DNA of 37,431 nt from NCBI GenBank assembly GCA_903934875.1, contig CAIZPP010000304.1, positions 1 through 37,431 on the forward strand, read 5' to 3'. The stretch is from an uncultured Methylococcaceae bacterium (GTDB lineage Bacteria; Pseudomonadota; Gammaproteobacteria; Methylococcales; Methylococcaceae). Positions 7,407 to 15,834 of this stretch are shown here, one piece after another. The first letter of the stretch is position 1. Each line of letters begins with the position of its first letter. The notes beneath the pieces were generated by a model. The model was not told the DNA's origin, did not search any database, and saw only the letters and a list, made by a program, of their open reading frames with translations. The translations under genes and the position numbers were made by a program.

Positions 7407-9037
7407 ACCGGCACTTCCCGCCTTCCCGTTGGCTTTGCTTAGTGCTTTTGGGCATTTTGTTGAATCTATTTTTTATCACCGAGTCGCAGGCTCGCATGGG
7501 CGGGGGCCATTCTTACAGCAGCGGGTCTTCCAGTGGGAGTTCCAGCGGTTCTAGCCGGTCAAGTGGCGGCGGCTGGGGAGGTGGCGGTTCGGGTGGCATG
7601 CATTGGGGAGGTTCCTCATCCTCTGGTTATGGTTATTCCGGCAATTCAGGAATGCCATACACCCACTCAGATTACGGCCAGCCAGTGGAGCATCAGGGTA
7701 GAACCACCTTACTGATTGAAATATTAGTTCTACTTCTCGTCATCTATGTGTTGATACGGCTATTGAGCCAGGGTTCGTTTTCTGGCCCTGCCAGTACCGT
7801 TAGGGCTTCCCTGCCCGAAGATTTTGCCAAAACGAACGCGAGCCTTGAGGATAAATTAAAGGCTTTAAAGGCCCGTGATGCCAATTTTTCCAAAGTGTTG
7901 TTTCTCGATTTTGCTTGCCTGCTGTACCATAAATTTTATTCATACAGAGGCTCTGAGCAATTCAGGTTGCTGTCCCCTTATCTATCCAAGGTGATCGCCG
8001 ATCAAACCACCGGCAATGTGTTTTACCAGCAGCAGCGCATCCATGACATCGTCATCGGCAAAGCAAAGATCATCAATATTCTTGAGCGGGAAACGAGCGA
8101 CAGCATTGTCGTAGAATTTGAGTCCAACCTAAGCCTGCAATACCTCAAGTCCCATGAGAAAGCCCGCCTAGTCAACCGGGAGCGTTGGTTGTTCGGACGC
8201 CAAAGTGGGCTGTTGTCCCCGCAACCGGAACAAATGCGGACCCTGTCCTGCCCCTCTTGCGGCGCACCAGCCGATTTCACGGATGCAGGCGAATGCCAAT
8301 ATTGCCATTCATTCATTCATGCGGGTGAAAAGCAATGGCAAGTCATAAAACTCGATGTCATAGACAGCCAGCCGTTCAAAACCGAAGATCCGGGCGGTTA
8401 TGCGGAGGAAGCCGGAACGAATTTGACTACTGTTTTGCAAGCCGGCCTGCAAACCCAGCAATGGGAGTTTATCCATAAGCACGGAGGAGCCAGCGATTGG
8501 CCGTCTTTCTTCAATGGCTTTTGCGAACAGGTGGTCAAGCCCTATTTCCTGGCGACCTATGCGGCTTGGAGCAGTGGTGACTGGCGCAAGGCACGCCACT
8601 TAGTTTCCGACAGGCTATATGAATCTAACGGTTTCTGGATGGACGAGTATGCCAGGCAGGGCTGGCGGAATATACTCGAAAACATTGCTATTCAGAAAAT
8701 AAATATAGCAAGGATTGACATCGACAAATTCTACGATTCGTTAACTGTTCGGGTGTTCGCATCCTGTCTGGACTACACCATTGACGGACAAGGCAAACTC
8801 CTTGGCGGCTCGGTTAAGAAGCCGCGCCAATTCAGCGAGTATTGGACATTCATGCGAACCTCCGGGGTGGAAAAAATCGAACAAGAATATGATCTCAAAT
8901 CTTGCCCTTCCTGTGGAGCGCCCGCCGACAAAGTCGGACAAACCGGGGTTTGCGCTTACTGCGGCTCGAAAATCAGCGAAGGCCATTTCTCTTGGGTGCT
9001 CGCGGTGATTACCCAAGACGAGGTATACGAAGGCTGA
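7397..9037 (+). CDS. TIM44-like membrane protein with two zinc ribbons
   Basis: This 546-residue protein has an N-terminal hydrophobic segment (about 11-30, signal or anchor), then a Gly/Ser-rich low-complexity stretch (about 33-85), a transmembrane helix at about 104-124, and a first TIM44-like region. A CPSCGAPA...CQYC zinc ribbon follows at about 283-303. A second TIM44-like region contains AYAAWSSGDWRKARHLVSD and WRNILENIAIQKI. A second zinc ribbon (CPSCGAPA...CAYC) lies at about 502-522. TIM44-like domains bind membranes or partner proteins. The duplicated ribbon arrangement suggests a scaffold. It overlaps the TPM gene by 10 bp and abuts vsr, so the three are probably one transcript. 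The biochemical function is unknown. Confidence 0.7.
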   Translation: MGIDRHFPPSRWLCLVLLGILLNLFFITESQARMGGGHSYSSGSSSGSSSGSSRSSGGGWGGGGSGGMHWGGSSSSGYGYSGNSGMPYTHSDYGQPVEHQGRTTLLIEILVLLLVIYVLIRLLSQGSFSGPASTVRASLPEDFAKTNASLEDKLKALKARDANFSKVLFLDFACLLYHKFYSYRGSEQFRLLSPYLSKVIADQTTGNVFYQQQRIHDIVIGKAKIINILERETSDSIVVEFESNLSLQYLKSHEKARLVNRERWLFGRQSGLLSPQPEQMRTLSCPSCGAPADFTDAGECQYCHSFIHAGEKQWQVIKLDVIDSQPFKTEDPGGYAEEAGTNLTTVLQAGLQTQQWEFIHKHGGASDWPSFFNGFCEQVVKPYFLATYAAWSSGDWRKARHLVSDRLYESNGFWMDEYARQGWRNILENIAIQKINIARIDIDKFYDSLTVRVFASCLDYTIDGQGKLLGGSVKKPRQFSEYWTFMRTSGVEKIEQEYDLKSCPSCGAPADKVGQTGVCAYCGSKISEGHFSWVLAVITQDEVYEG

Positions 9038-9460
9038 ATGGCTGACCGGCTTTCCCCGGATGAGCGCAGTTGGGTGATGAGCCGCATCCGCTCAACAGAA
9101 ACCTCACCTGAAATGTTGCTGCGGAAAGCGCTTTGGACAGCCGGGTTGCGTTACCGGCTAAAAAATAAACTGCCTGGCAAGCCCGATATTGTTTTTCCGT
9201 CCGCCAAAGTGGCTGTTTTCATTGATGGCTGCTTCTGGCACGGCTGCCCAATCCACGGCCGCGTGCCAAAATCCAATCAAGTGTTTTGGGTGAATAAATT
9301 CACCAAGAACATCGTCCGTGACCTCGCGGCCAATGCCGCACTCTCAGGCCAAGGTTGGCTGGCCTTGCGGTTTTGGGAGCATGAGATCGAAAAAGATTTG
9401 GTCGGCTGCGCGTTCCGGGTGTTGCAGGCGGTGAGGGATAGGCAGATACAGCGTTCTTAA
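9038..9460 (+). CDS. vsr: very short patch repair (Vsr) endonuclease
   Basis: This 140-residue protein is a typical Vsr DNA mismatch endonuclease, which nicks 5' of the T in T:G mismatches arising from deamination of 5-methylcytosine. It starts DRLSPDERSWVMSRIRSTETSPE and contains GKPDIVFPSAKVAVFIDGCFWHGCP (catalytic Asp50, His68 region) and FWEHEI near the end. Length is normal. The ATG directly follows the TGA of the TIM44-like gene. No cytosine methyltransferase is visible anywhere in the window, so it is an orphan here. The last residues (IQRS) and the TAA stop are encoded by the left end of a MITE (from 9447), so the native C-terminus may have been replaced. Confidence 0.9.
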   Translation: MADRLSPDERSWVMSRIRSTETSPEMLLRKALWTAGLRYRLKNKLPGKPDIVFPSAKVAVFIDGCFWHGCPIHGRVPKSNQVFWVNKFTKNIVRDLAANAALSGQGWLALRFWEHEIEKDLVGCAFRVLQAVRDRQIQRS

Positions 9461-9478
9461 TATCAAATAATTACTTGT
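9447..9478 (+). mobile_element. MITE family A, left-end remnant A6
   Basis: TACAGCGTTCTTAATATCAA is a family A left end close to that of copy A2 (16591). It stops after about 32 bp where another copy begins. It overlaps the 3' end of vsr and supplies its stop codon. Confidence 0.65.
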
Positions 9479-9570
9479 TACAGCATTTTCAACATCAAAG
9501 AGTTACTTGATAGCTGGAATGAAAGGGCAAGATATTCAGTTAACTTGAAACGTTAGCTGAATATCCTTTT
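9479..9570 (+). mobile_element. MITE family A, truncated copy A7
   Basis: This segment is nearly identical to the first 90 bp of copy A4 (37184-37273), from TACAGCATTTTCAACATC to GCTGAATATCCTTT. Homology then stops and the right terminal repeat is missing. Confidence 0.75.
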
Positions 9571-9633
9571 CGCCTAGCGGGCGTAAAAGGCATACAGACG
9601 CTTCGAGGCTTCGTTCTTCCTGAAAATACAGTG

Positions 9634-9801
9634 ATGAGTAATTGGCTGGGCAGGCTAGGAGCGGTTGGCGATTATGAAAAGGGTATCTACCGGATGGATT
9701 TGCCTGTTTGCAGTGATTTGTCTTGTTTGCCGGATACTCCAACAGGGCGGAGGTTTAGGGAGTGCATTCACTCCATCAGCCGTTTGCAAATGGGGGGTTA
9801 G
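9634..9801 (+). CDS. possible small protein of 55 residues
   Basis: An open frame starts with ATG at 9634 and ends with TAG at 9799-9801. It reads MSNWLGRLGAVGDYEKGIYR and continues with three Cys residues and a basic tail. I do not recognise it and see no good ribosome-binding site. It fills the gap between the vsr-side MITE remnants and the end of the efflux operon, which otherwise holds nothing clear. Confidence 0.25.
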   Translation: MSNWLGRLGAVGDYEKGIYRMDLPVCSDLSCLPDTPTGRRFRECIHSISRLQMGG

Positions 9802-9856
9802 ATGGGCAATGCTGTTGAATTAAGCCCAAATGTCGGGCTATTTCTCACGCCTTGGC

Positions 9857-11419
9857 TCAAAACTGAGAGTTGCTGTCCCATCCACCCCCCAACGCCTTGT
9901 ACAAAGCAATATGGCCTGTGGCCCAAGCCAGTTCGCTTTGGAGTAACTGTTCCTGTAGGCCATACCAAGACCGGTTGCTGTCGAGCACGGTTTGTAATTC
10001 GGTTTCCCCTTCCTGATAGATAGCGAAGGCGGCTTCGGAGGATTGTCGGGCCGACTTTTCGGCGGCGAGCAAGGATTGTTGGCGGCGAAATTCGCCATTC
10101 AGCGTGGACAGGTCGTCCTCCACTTCGCGGAAGGCGGACAAAACAGTTTTTTCATAAGCCTTAAGCGCTTCGGTGGTTCCCGCCTCTTGGAATTCAATAT
10201 TAGCCAGCAGGCGACCGGCTTGAAATAGTGGCAAGGACAGGCGGGGGCCAAACCCGTAAAAGCCGCTGGACAAACTGGCGAAGTCACCCAAGCTCTGGCT
10301 TTGCAAGCCCACGCTGGAGGTCAGGGTGATTTTTGGAAACAACTCCGCCACTGCAGCCCCCACCGATGCATTGGCCGCAGCCACCGTCCGTTCCGCCTTC
10401 CTGATATCGGGCCGACGGCGCAGCAAATCCAAAGGTGCCCCGACTGGCAAAGTCGGCGGAGCGGGGATGCCTGCCGTCGGTGCCGCTAATTCGCGTTCTA
10501 GTGCGCCCGGTTGCAGGCCCAAAAGCAGCGCCAGACTATGGCGGTGGTTGTTGATTTGGGCCTCAATCTCGGGGATGGCGGCTGCAACCGACTCCTGTTC
10601 GCTGCTTGCCCGTTTGACATCCAAAGCGCCGACAAAGCCTTCCTGGTATGAGTGATCGGCAAGGCTAAGGGTTTTTTGCTGGTTTTCCAAACGCTGCCGG
10701 GCAATTTCCAAGCGGCGTCGCAAGCCCACCAATTCCAGATAATTGCGTGCCACTTCAGCCGTCAGGGTAATTTTGATATCACGCAGGCTTTCCTCGCTAG
10801 CCTCGGCATTGGCTTGCGCGGCCTCTTGCTGGCGCTTGATGCCGCCAAATAAATCCAATTCCCAAGAACTGTCGAAACCGGCTTGAAATAGGTTGAACGG
10901 GGTGCCGATGGGGCCAAGTGACGACAACAGCCCGGAGCTTGAACTCCCGCCTTGGACAGCCCCGCCCAAGATGCCTTTTAAAGCATTGGGACTGAGCCGC
11001 TCGCGTTGATAACCGGCGGAAGCATTAATGTGTGGCCAAAGCCCGGACGAACTTGCCGCGCTTTGGGCGCGGGATGCGCCTAGGCGGGCATTCGCCATTT
11101 GCACATCCAAATTTCCTTGCAAGGCCCGTTCTATCAGTGAATTTAGTTTCCCGTCTTTGAAGCCTAGCCACCAGTGGGCCAAGTTGGCGGTATTGGCACC
11201 GGCTGATTGGGGCAGGGTTGCCGCCCAGTGCTTAGGCGTGGCCACAACCGGTGGATGGTAATCAGGGCCTACCGTGCAGCCTGCTGCGATTAAGTTAAGC
11301 AATAAGATGCCGCAGCAGCGGGCACGGACTGCGAGATACAATACTTTATTATCGTTCCCACGGTCTCCGTGGGAATGCTGCCTTCGACGCTCCGCGTTGA
11401 GTTTCTCTCCAATGACCAT
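9857..11419 (-). CDS. RND efflux outer-membrane factor lipoprotein (NodT/OprM family)
   Basis: This is the TolC-like channel of the tripartite efflux system. A hydrophobic segment ends in the lipobox LIAAGC, followed by TVGPDYHPPVV, the standard mature N-terminus of NodT-family factors. Two tandem outer-membrane-efflux repeats follow, with the family phrases WWLGFKDGKLNSLIERAL and APLDLLRRRPDIRKAER. The start is uncertain. ATG 11419 has a good ribosome-binding site (GAGGGG) but gives an over-long region before the signal peptide, and this region is built from a REP-like palindrome. TTG 11341 would give a normal lipoprotein signal. The repeat may have separated the original start from its gene. 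It is the third gene of the operon, about 165 bp after the pump gene. Confidence 0.85.
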   Translation of the reverse strand: MVIGEKLNAERRRQHSHGDRGNDNKVLYLAVRARCCGILLLNLIAAGCTVGPDYHPPVVATPKHWAATLPQSAGANTANLAHWWLGFKDGKLNSLIERALQGNLDVQMANARLGASRAQSAASSSGLWPHINASAGYQRERLSPNALKGILGGAVQGGSSSSGLLSSLGPIGTPFNLFQAGFDSSWELDLFGGIKRQQEAAQANAEASEESLRDIKITLTAEVARNYLELVGLRRRLEIARQRLENQQKTLSLADHSYQEGFVGALDVKRASSEQESVAAAIPEIEAQINNHRHSLALLLGLQPGALERELAAPTAGIPAPPTLPVGAPLDLLRRRPDIRKAERTVAAANASVGAAVAELFPKITLTSSVGLQSQSLGDFASLSSGFYGFGPRLSLPLFQAGRLLANIEFQEAGTTEALKAYEKTVLSAFREVEDDLSTLNGEFRRQQSLLAAEKSARQSSEAAFAIYQEGETELQTVLDSNRSWYGLQEQLLQSELAWATGHIALYKALGGGWDSNSQF

Positions 11420-11493
11420 AGCTTTCCCCTCAAACAAATAGTCGGACGCAGAGCGTCCGTGGAGGCATTCCCACGCGGAGCGTGGGAACGATC
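11345..11493. repeat. REP-like palindrome pair (family F)
   Basis: CGTTCCCACGGTCTCCGTGG at 11353 and ATTCCCACGCGGAGCGTGGG at about 11467 are palindromic units in inverted orientation to one another. They flank a middle part with GACGCTCCGCGT and GGACGCAGAGCGTCC. The wording is that of widespread GTTCCCACGC...GCGTGGGAA repeats. The pair lies across the 5' end of the outer-membrane factor gene. Confidence 0.7.
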
Positions 11494-11510
11494 CGCAAAA
11501 TTAATCACAG

Positions 11511-11575
11511 GGAGTGGCAAAGCCCGCTTTGCCTGACAAGGCAGGCCTTGACACTCCAAAACTAATCGCCGTGTA
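11511..11575. repeat. triple-hairpin palindrome, family B copy 1
   Basis: GGAGTG...CACTCC form an outer stem, and inside it GGCAAAGC/GCTTTGCC and CAAGGC/GCCTTG form two further hairpins, so the single strand can fold into a three-way junction. Positions 19912-19977 hold the second copy with few differences. It sits between the pump and outer-membrane factor genes and could affect read-through. Confidence 0.75.
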
Positions 11576-11583
11576 GGCCATCC

Positions 11584-14500
11584 TCATGCCTTGCGTGCGA
11601 TGTTGAACCATACCGCGTACAGTGCGGGCAGGAAAAACAGGGTCAATACGGTGGCAACTAACAGCCCACCCATGATGGCCACGGCCATCGGCCCCCAAAA
11701 TTCGCTGTGGGAGAGTGGGATCATGGCTAAGATGGCGGCGGCGGCGGTTAACAGAATCGGACGCAAACGCCGGACGGTCGCTTCGGTGATGGCATCCAAT
11801 GGCGTAAGTCCGGCGGCGATATCGTGTTCGATCTGGTCCACTAGGATGACCGAGTTGCGCATCACCATGCCAGCCAGGGCGATGACCCCCAAAGTGGCGA
11901 CGAATCCGAACGGAACCTTGAGCAATAGCAGGAAAGCCGTGACACCTATCATCCCCAGGGGCGCTGTCAGCAGAACCAGTATAGTTTTCCGCACACTGTG
12001 CAACTGGATCATTAACAAGGTCACCACCGTCAGTAGCATCACCGGCATCACTGCGTTGATCGAGTCCTGTGCTTTCTGGCTGCTTTCCACTGCCCCACCC
12101 AGTTCAATCCGATAACCATCCGGCAGTTTGGCGCGTAGCGGTTCCAGTAATGGCTCGATTTGGGCCGCCACATCCGGGGCTTGCACGTCGTCGCGAATGT
12201 CACAGCGCACGGTGAAAGTCGGGAAGCGGTTGCGCCGCCAGATAATCCCGTCCTCAAAACCGGGGCGGGTGTAAACCAATTGGCTTAACGGGACGCTTTT
12301 GCCGTTCGCTGTATGAATGTTGGTTTCCTCCACCAGTGCGGGGTTCCTACGCTCACTAGGCTCGGCGCGTCCTAGCACTTCGATCAACTTGTTGTCCTCG
12401 CGGTAGGCGGTGATGTCCAAGCCGGACAGGAATGTGTGCAAGGCGAATGAAATATCCTGCGAACTGATGCCCAATGTACGCGCCTTGTATTGGTCCACCT
12501 CATGGTAAAGCACTTTGTTGGGTTCGCCCCAGTCCAAATGGACATCCCTGGTGTGGGGGTTGCCGCGTATGATGCTGGCGACTGCTTCGGCAATCGGGCG
12601 AATTTTATCGATATCGCGTCCACTCACTCTGAATTGGATGGGAAAGCCTACCGGCGGGCCATTCTCCAAGCGGTTCAAACGGACGCGCATCAAGGTGAAA
12701 TCATTGTCGAAGGCTTTCCGCAAACGCGCCAGCACCCGCTCGCGGGCTGTGGAATCATGAGTCAGTACAACAATCTCGGCAAAATTGTCATGTTCGAGCT
12801 GCTGGTCCAGCGGCAGATAAAACCTTGGCGACCCAGTGCCCACATAACTGACGAAGTTGACGATATCAGCATCGCCCCGCAGCAGCGCCTCGGCCTTTTT
12901 AGTTTCCCGTTCCGTTGCCAAAATTGAAGAGCCTTGCGGTAGCCAAAGATCAATCAACACTTCAGGGCGGTCTGAGAAAGGGAAAAACTGCTGTTCCACA
13001 TAACGGAACATGGCAATGGAAAAAACGAACAGAGCCAAGGTTACTCCGACAACCAGCCAGCGTCGGGCCAGGCATCCTTGGACCAAGGCCCTGAATTTTG
13101 GGTAGATGCCGCGCTGGTAAACCTCCGTCTCGTTGTGTTTCTGCGCAAGTTTGACATCGGGCAGCAGCATATAGCCAAGATAAGGCGTGAAGAGGACGGC
13201 GACAAACCACGAGGCCAGCAAGGCAAGCCCGACCACGGCGAAGATGCTGAAGCAGTACTCCCCGGCGGACGATTTGGCAAAGCCCACCGGCATGAAGGCG
13301 GCGGCGGTGACCAAAGTGCCGGTCAGCATCGGAAACGCTGTGGATGTATAGGCGTAGGTTGCGGCTGTGAAGCGGTCCATGCCTTGCTCCATTTTCACTA
13401 TCATCATTTCCACCGAGATGATGGCATCATCAACCAGAAGCCCAAGGGCGATGATCAGCGCCCCTAAGGAAATACGCTGCAAGTCTATGCCAAAGATCAA
13501 CATCGCCAGAAAAGTGATGGCCAACACCAACGGGATGGACAGCGCCACCACCAGACCGGTGCGCAACCCTAAGGATAGAAAACTGACCGACAACACGATG
13601 GCCACCGCCTCGGCTAGGGTCTTCATGAACTCGTTGACTGAATGCCGCACCACCCTAGGTTGGTCGGACACTGGGTGTATGGCGATGCCGACCGGAAGAT
13701 TCCTGCTTAGCTTGGCGATTTCCGCCGTCAGTCCTGCGCCTAGTTTTAGAATGTCGCCGCCTTTGGTCATAGAAATGGACAAGCCAATGGCATCTTCTTG
13801 CATATAGCGAAACTTGGGCGTGGGCGGGTCGGCGTAGGCCCGGTAGATTCGCGCAATATCGCCTAAGCGGAACTGGCGGCCATTGGCATTAATGCCAATC
13901 TCGCGGACGGCATCCACCGATTTGAGGTCGCCGCTGACGCGCATATAGATTTTGTCGCTGGCTGTTTCAATGCTGCCGGCGGAGTTCATGCTGTTTTGTT
14001 GCTGCAAGGTCCGCACGATAAGCAAGGGGTCTATGCCTAAGTTGGCCAATTTACGATGGGAGATTTCGATGAAGATTTTTTCCTCCTGCACACCGATGAG
14101 GTCAACCTTGGCGACGTTGGGAATGCGCAGCAGCTCTTGGCGCACATCGTCTACGATATCTTTCAACTCGGCTGGGGAAAACCCGTCGCCGGTGAATGCC
14201 AGAATGGTTCCATAGGTGTCGCCGAATTCGTCATTGAAGAAAGGGCCTTTGACCCCGTCTGGAAGGTCGCGGTGAATATCGCCCAGTTTCTTACGCACTT
14301 GATACCAGGCATCCGGCACCTCTTTGTTGGGGGCGTAATCCAGCAGATTGACGAAGATCAGGCTTTTGCCCGGTTTTGAATAGCTTTGCACATAATCCAG
14401 CCAAGGCGTTTCTTGGAGTTTTTTTTCCAAGCGGTCAGTGATTTGGAGTTCCATTTCACGCGCCGTTGCCCCTGGCCATTCGGCGCTGACGACCATCGTT

Positions 14501-14637
14501 TTAATGGTAAAGTCGGGGTCTTCCGCACGGCCTAGTGTCAGGTAGGCAAAGCACCCCCCAACCATGAAAACAGCAATCAGATAGGCGACAAACGAGGGGT
14601 GGCGCAAGGCCCAGGCGGAAAGGTTCAAGCCGCTCAT
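11584..14637 (-). CDS. RND efflux pump, inner-membrane transporter (HAE1/AcrB-like)
   Basis: This 1017-residue proton-driven transporter of the resistance-nodulation-division superfamily has full length and twelve expected transmembrane helices (one at about 15-35, a block around 335-540, and another from about 850 to the end) separated by two large periplasmic loops. The fourth helix carries LGLLVDDAI with the Asp pair at about 402-403, which relays protons in AcrB-like pumps. The N-terminus NLSAWALRHPSFVAYL and the phrase RAEDPDFTIKTMVV place it nearer the MexK/VexF-like drug exporters than the CzcA metal exporters. It overlaps the adaptor gene by 4 bp (ATGA). The substrate is unknown. Confidence 0.92.
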   Translation of the reverse strand: MSGLNLSAWALRHPSFVAYLIAVFMVGGCFAYLTLGRAEDPDFTIKTMVVSAEWPGATAREMELQITDRLEKKLQETPWLDYVQSYSKPGKSLIFVNLLDYAPNKEVPDAWYQVRKKLGDIHRDLPDGVKGPFFNDEFGDTYGTILAFTGDGFSPAELKDIVDDVRQELLRIPNVAKVDLIGVQEEKIFIEISHRKLANLGIDPLLIVRTLQQQNSMNSAGSIETASDKIYMRVSGDLKSVDAVREIGINANGRQFRLGDIARIYRAYADPPTPKFRYMQEDAIGLSISMTKGGDILKLGAGLTAEIAKLSRNLPVGIAIHPVSDQPRVVRHSVNEFMKTLAEAVAIVLSVSFLSLGLRTGLVVALSIPLVLAITFLAMLIFGIDLQRISLGALIIALGLLVDDAIISVEMMIVKMEQGMDRFTAATYAYTSTAFPMLTGTLVTAAAFMPVGFAKSSAGEYCFSIFAVVGLALLASWFVAVLFTPYLGYMLLPDVKLAQKHNETEVYQRGIYPKFRALVQGCLARRWLVVGVTLALFVFSIAMFRYVEQQFFPFSDRPEVLIDLWLPQGSSILATERETKKAEALLRGDADIVNFVSYVGTGSPRFYLPLDQQLEHDNFAEIVVLTHDSTARERVLARLRKAFDNDFTLMRVRLNRLENGPPVGFPIQFRVSGRDIDKIRPIAEAVASIIRGNPHTRDVHLDWGEPNKVLYHEVDQYKARTLGISSQDISFALHTFLSGLDITAYREDNKLIEVLGRAEPSERRNPALVEETNIHTANGKSVPLSQLVYTRPGFEDGIIWRRNRFPTFTVRCDIRDDVQAPDVAAQIEPLLEPLRAKLPDGYRIELGGAVESSQKAQDSINAVMPVMLLTVVTLLMIQLHSVRKTILVLLTAPLGMIGVTAFLLLLKVPFGFVATLGVIALAGMVMRNSVILVDQIEHDIAAGLTPLDAITEATVRRLRPILLTAAAAILAMIPLSHSEFWGPMAVAIMGGLLVATVLTLFFLPALYAVWFNIARKA

Positions 14638-15776
14638 GGCCGGGCATCCTCCACTAGGCGTACCTTCTCCCCGGCCAGCAACTTGTGCACACCCGCTTTG
14701 ACCACCCGCTCGCCCGCTGTGACACCGGCGGTAATTTTTGCGTTCTCATCCGTGTAACCGGCCAGGTTGACCGCTTGCGTGTGGACTGTTTGCGTAGCGG
14801 CATCATAGACCCACACCACAGTCTGCCCATCCTGTTGGGTCACTGCCGTCAGTGGCAGCCAAGCGGCGGGGCGGGGTTCTAAGCGTTGGGCATGGATTGT
14901 CGCCGTCATGCCCATGCGCATCTCCTCATCAGGGGCAAGAATGGACACCTTGACCGTGAAGGTGCGGAGCGTGGCATCGACGCCGGGGGAGATTTCGCGT
15001 ATTTTGGCCGCATAGAAAAATCCTGGCCTTGCCCATAGGCTGGCCTTGATGTCACTGGCGTTTTGCAAGTCTTCCAGATGGTTTTCGGGCACGTTGACCA
15101 CCACTTCCTTTTCCTCCGTCCGCGCCAGCCGGAAGATAGTCTGTCCGGCTGCAACCACCTGCCCGGATTCAGCCTCCACTGCGGCAATCACACCGGCCTG
15201 TTCCGCATGAAGCTCGGCGTAGGCGGATTTCCGTGTGCTCAAGCCCAATGCCGCTTGGGCCTGGGCGGCACGGGCTTCGGCAGCGCGTACGGCATCTTCG
15301 CGGCGCTCGAAACTGGCCTGGCTGGTCAGTTCCTGCGCCAGCAAATTGCCTGCGTGCAGCAAATCCTTGCGGGCCTGGCTGAGTTCCGCCTGTGCGGCGT
15401 TCAGTTGCGCGGCGGCTTCGGCTTGGTTGAGTTGATAGTCGGGAGGGTCCAGCGTGGCCAGCAGTTGGCCCGGTTTAACCACGGCCCCCACATCGACCAA
15501 CCGTTTGGCGAGCTTGCCCTGCACTTGAAAGGACAGGGCGGGTTCGTGGCGCACCTTGACCTCACCGGAATAATGGGCGGTGGCTAGGGTGTTGGCATAA
15601 GTGACGGTCATTACTTGCACGGGGCGGGGGATTTCCGCCACCGGTTTCGGCTCCGAACAGGCTGTGAGGAACAGCACAAGGGAGCCGCAGGCCAGTAAGA
15701 CGATTTTCAGAAATGATTCTACCAGTCCCCTCCTTTGCAAAAGGGGGGTTAGGGGGGATTCGCTTCCTTCTGCCAT
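14634..15776 (-). CDS. RND efflux periplasmic adaptor subunit (membrane fusion protein)
   Basis: This membrane fusion protein of about 380 residues bridges the pump and the outer-membrane factor. A hydrophobic segment ends in the lipobox LFLTAC, followed by lipoyl-like halves (HYSGEVKVRHEPALSFQVQG and SAYAELHAEQAGVIAAVEAE), an Ala/Gln-rich coiled-coil hairpin between them, and a beta-barrel domain. The residues before the signal peptide (SPLTPLLQRRG) are translated from repeat E, so the original start was probably displaced. ATG 15776 is used here; TTG 15794 is another in-frame option. First gene of the three-gene operon. No regulator gene adjoins it. Confidence 0.88.
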   Translation of the reverse strand: MAEGSESPLTPLLQRRGLVESFLKIVLLACGSLVLFLTACSEPKPVAEIPRPVQVMTVTYANTLATAHYSGEVKVRHEPALSFQVQGKLAKRLVDVGAVVKPGQLLATLDPPDYQLNQAEAAAQLNAAQAELSQARKDLLHAGNLLAQELTSQASFERREDAVRAAEARAAQAQAALGLSTRKSAYAELHAEQAGVIAAVEAESGQVVAAGQTIFRLARTEEKEVVVNVPENHLEDLQNASDIKASLWARPGFFYAAKIREISPGVDATLRTFTVKVSILAPDEEMRMGMTATIHAQRLEPRPAAWLPLTAVTQQDGQTVVWVYDAATQTVHTQAVNLAGYTDENAKITAGVTAGERVVKAGVHKLLAGEKVRLVEDARP

Positions 15777-15823
15777 TGGAGTTTCGGCTTTCAATCCCTC
15801 TTGCCCCCCTTTTGCAAACGGTA
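15727..15823. repeat. C-rich/G-rich bipartite repeat, family E copy 1
   Basis: Two arms, 15732-15759 (AAAAGGGGGGTTAGGGGGGA) and 15791-15818 (CCTCTTGCCCCCCTTTTGCA), face each other over about 30 bp. The same two arms occur at 18834-18919. This kind of repeat is common in cyanobacteria and some gammaproteobacteria. It covers the 5' end of the adaptor gene. Confidence 0.7.
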
Positions 15824-15834
15824 TTGTAAGTTCA

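Noticed and set aside
9823-9839. Terminator after the outer-membrane factor gene (AGCCC/GGGCT hairpin)
   Set aside because: The stem is only 5 bp and no T tract follows on the minus strand.
13078-13807. Long open frames on the plus strand opposite the RND pump gene
   Set aside because: They are antisense to a full-length pump with intact motifs, have no recognisable family, and arise from the codon bias of the real gene.
15732-15759. G-quadruplex regulatory element
   Set aside because: The G runs belong to a dispersed repeat; there are only two long runs per arm, which is weak support for a dedicated quadruplex.
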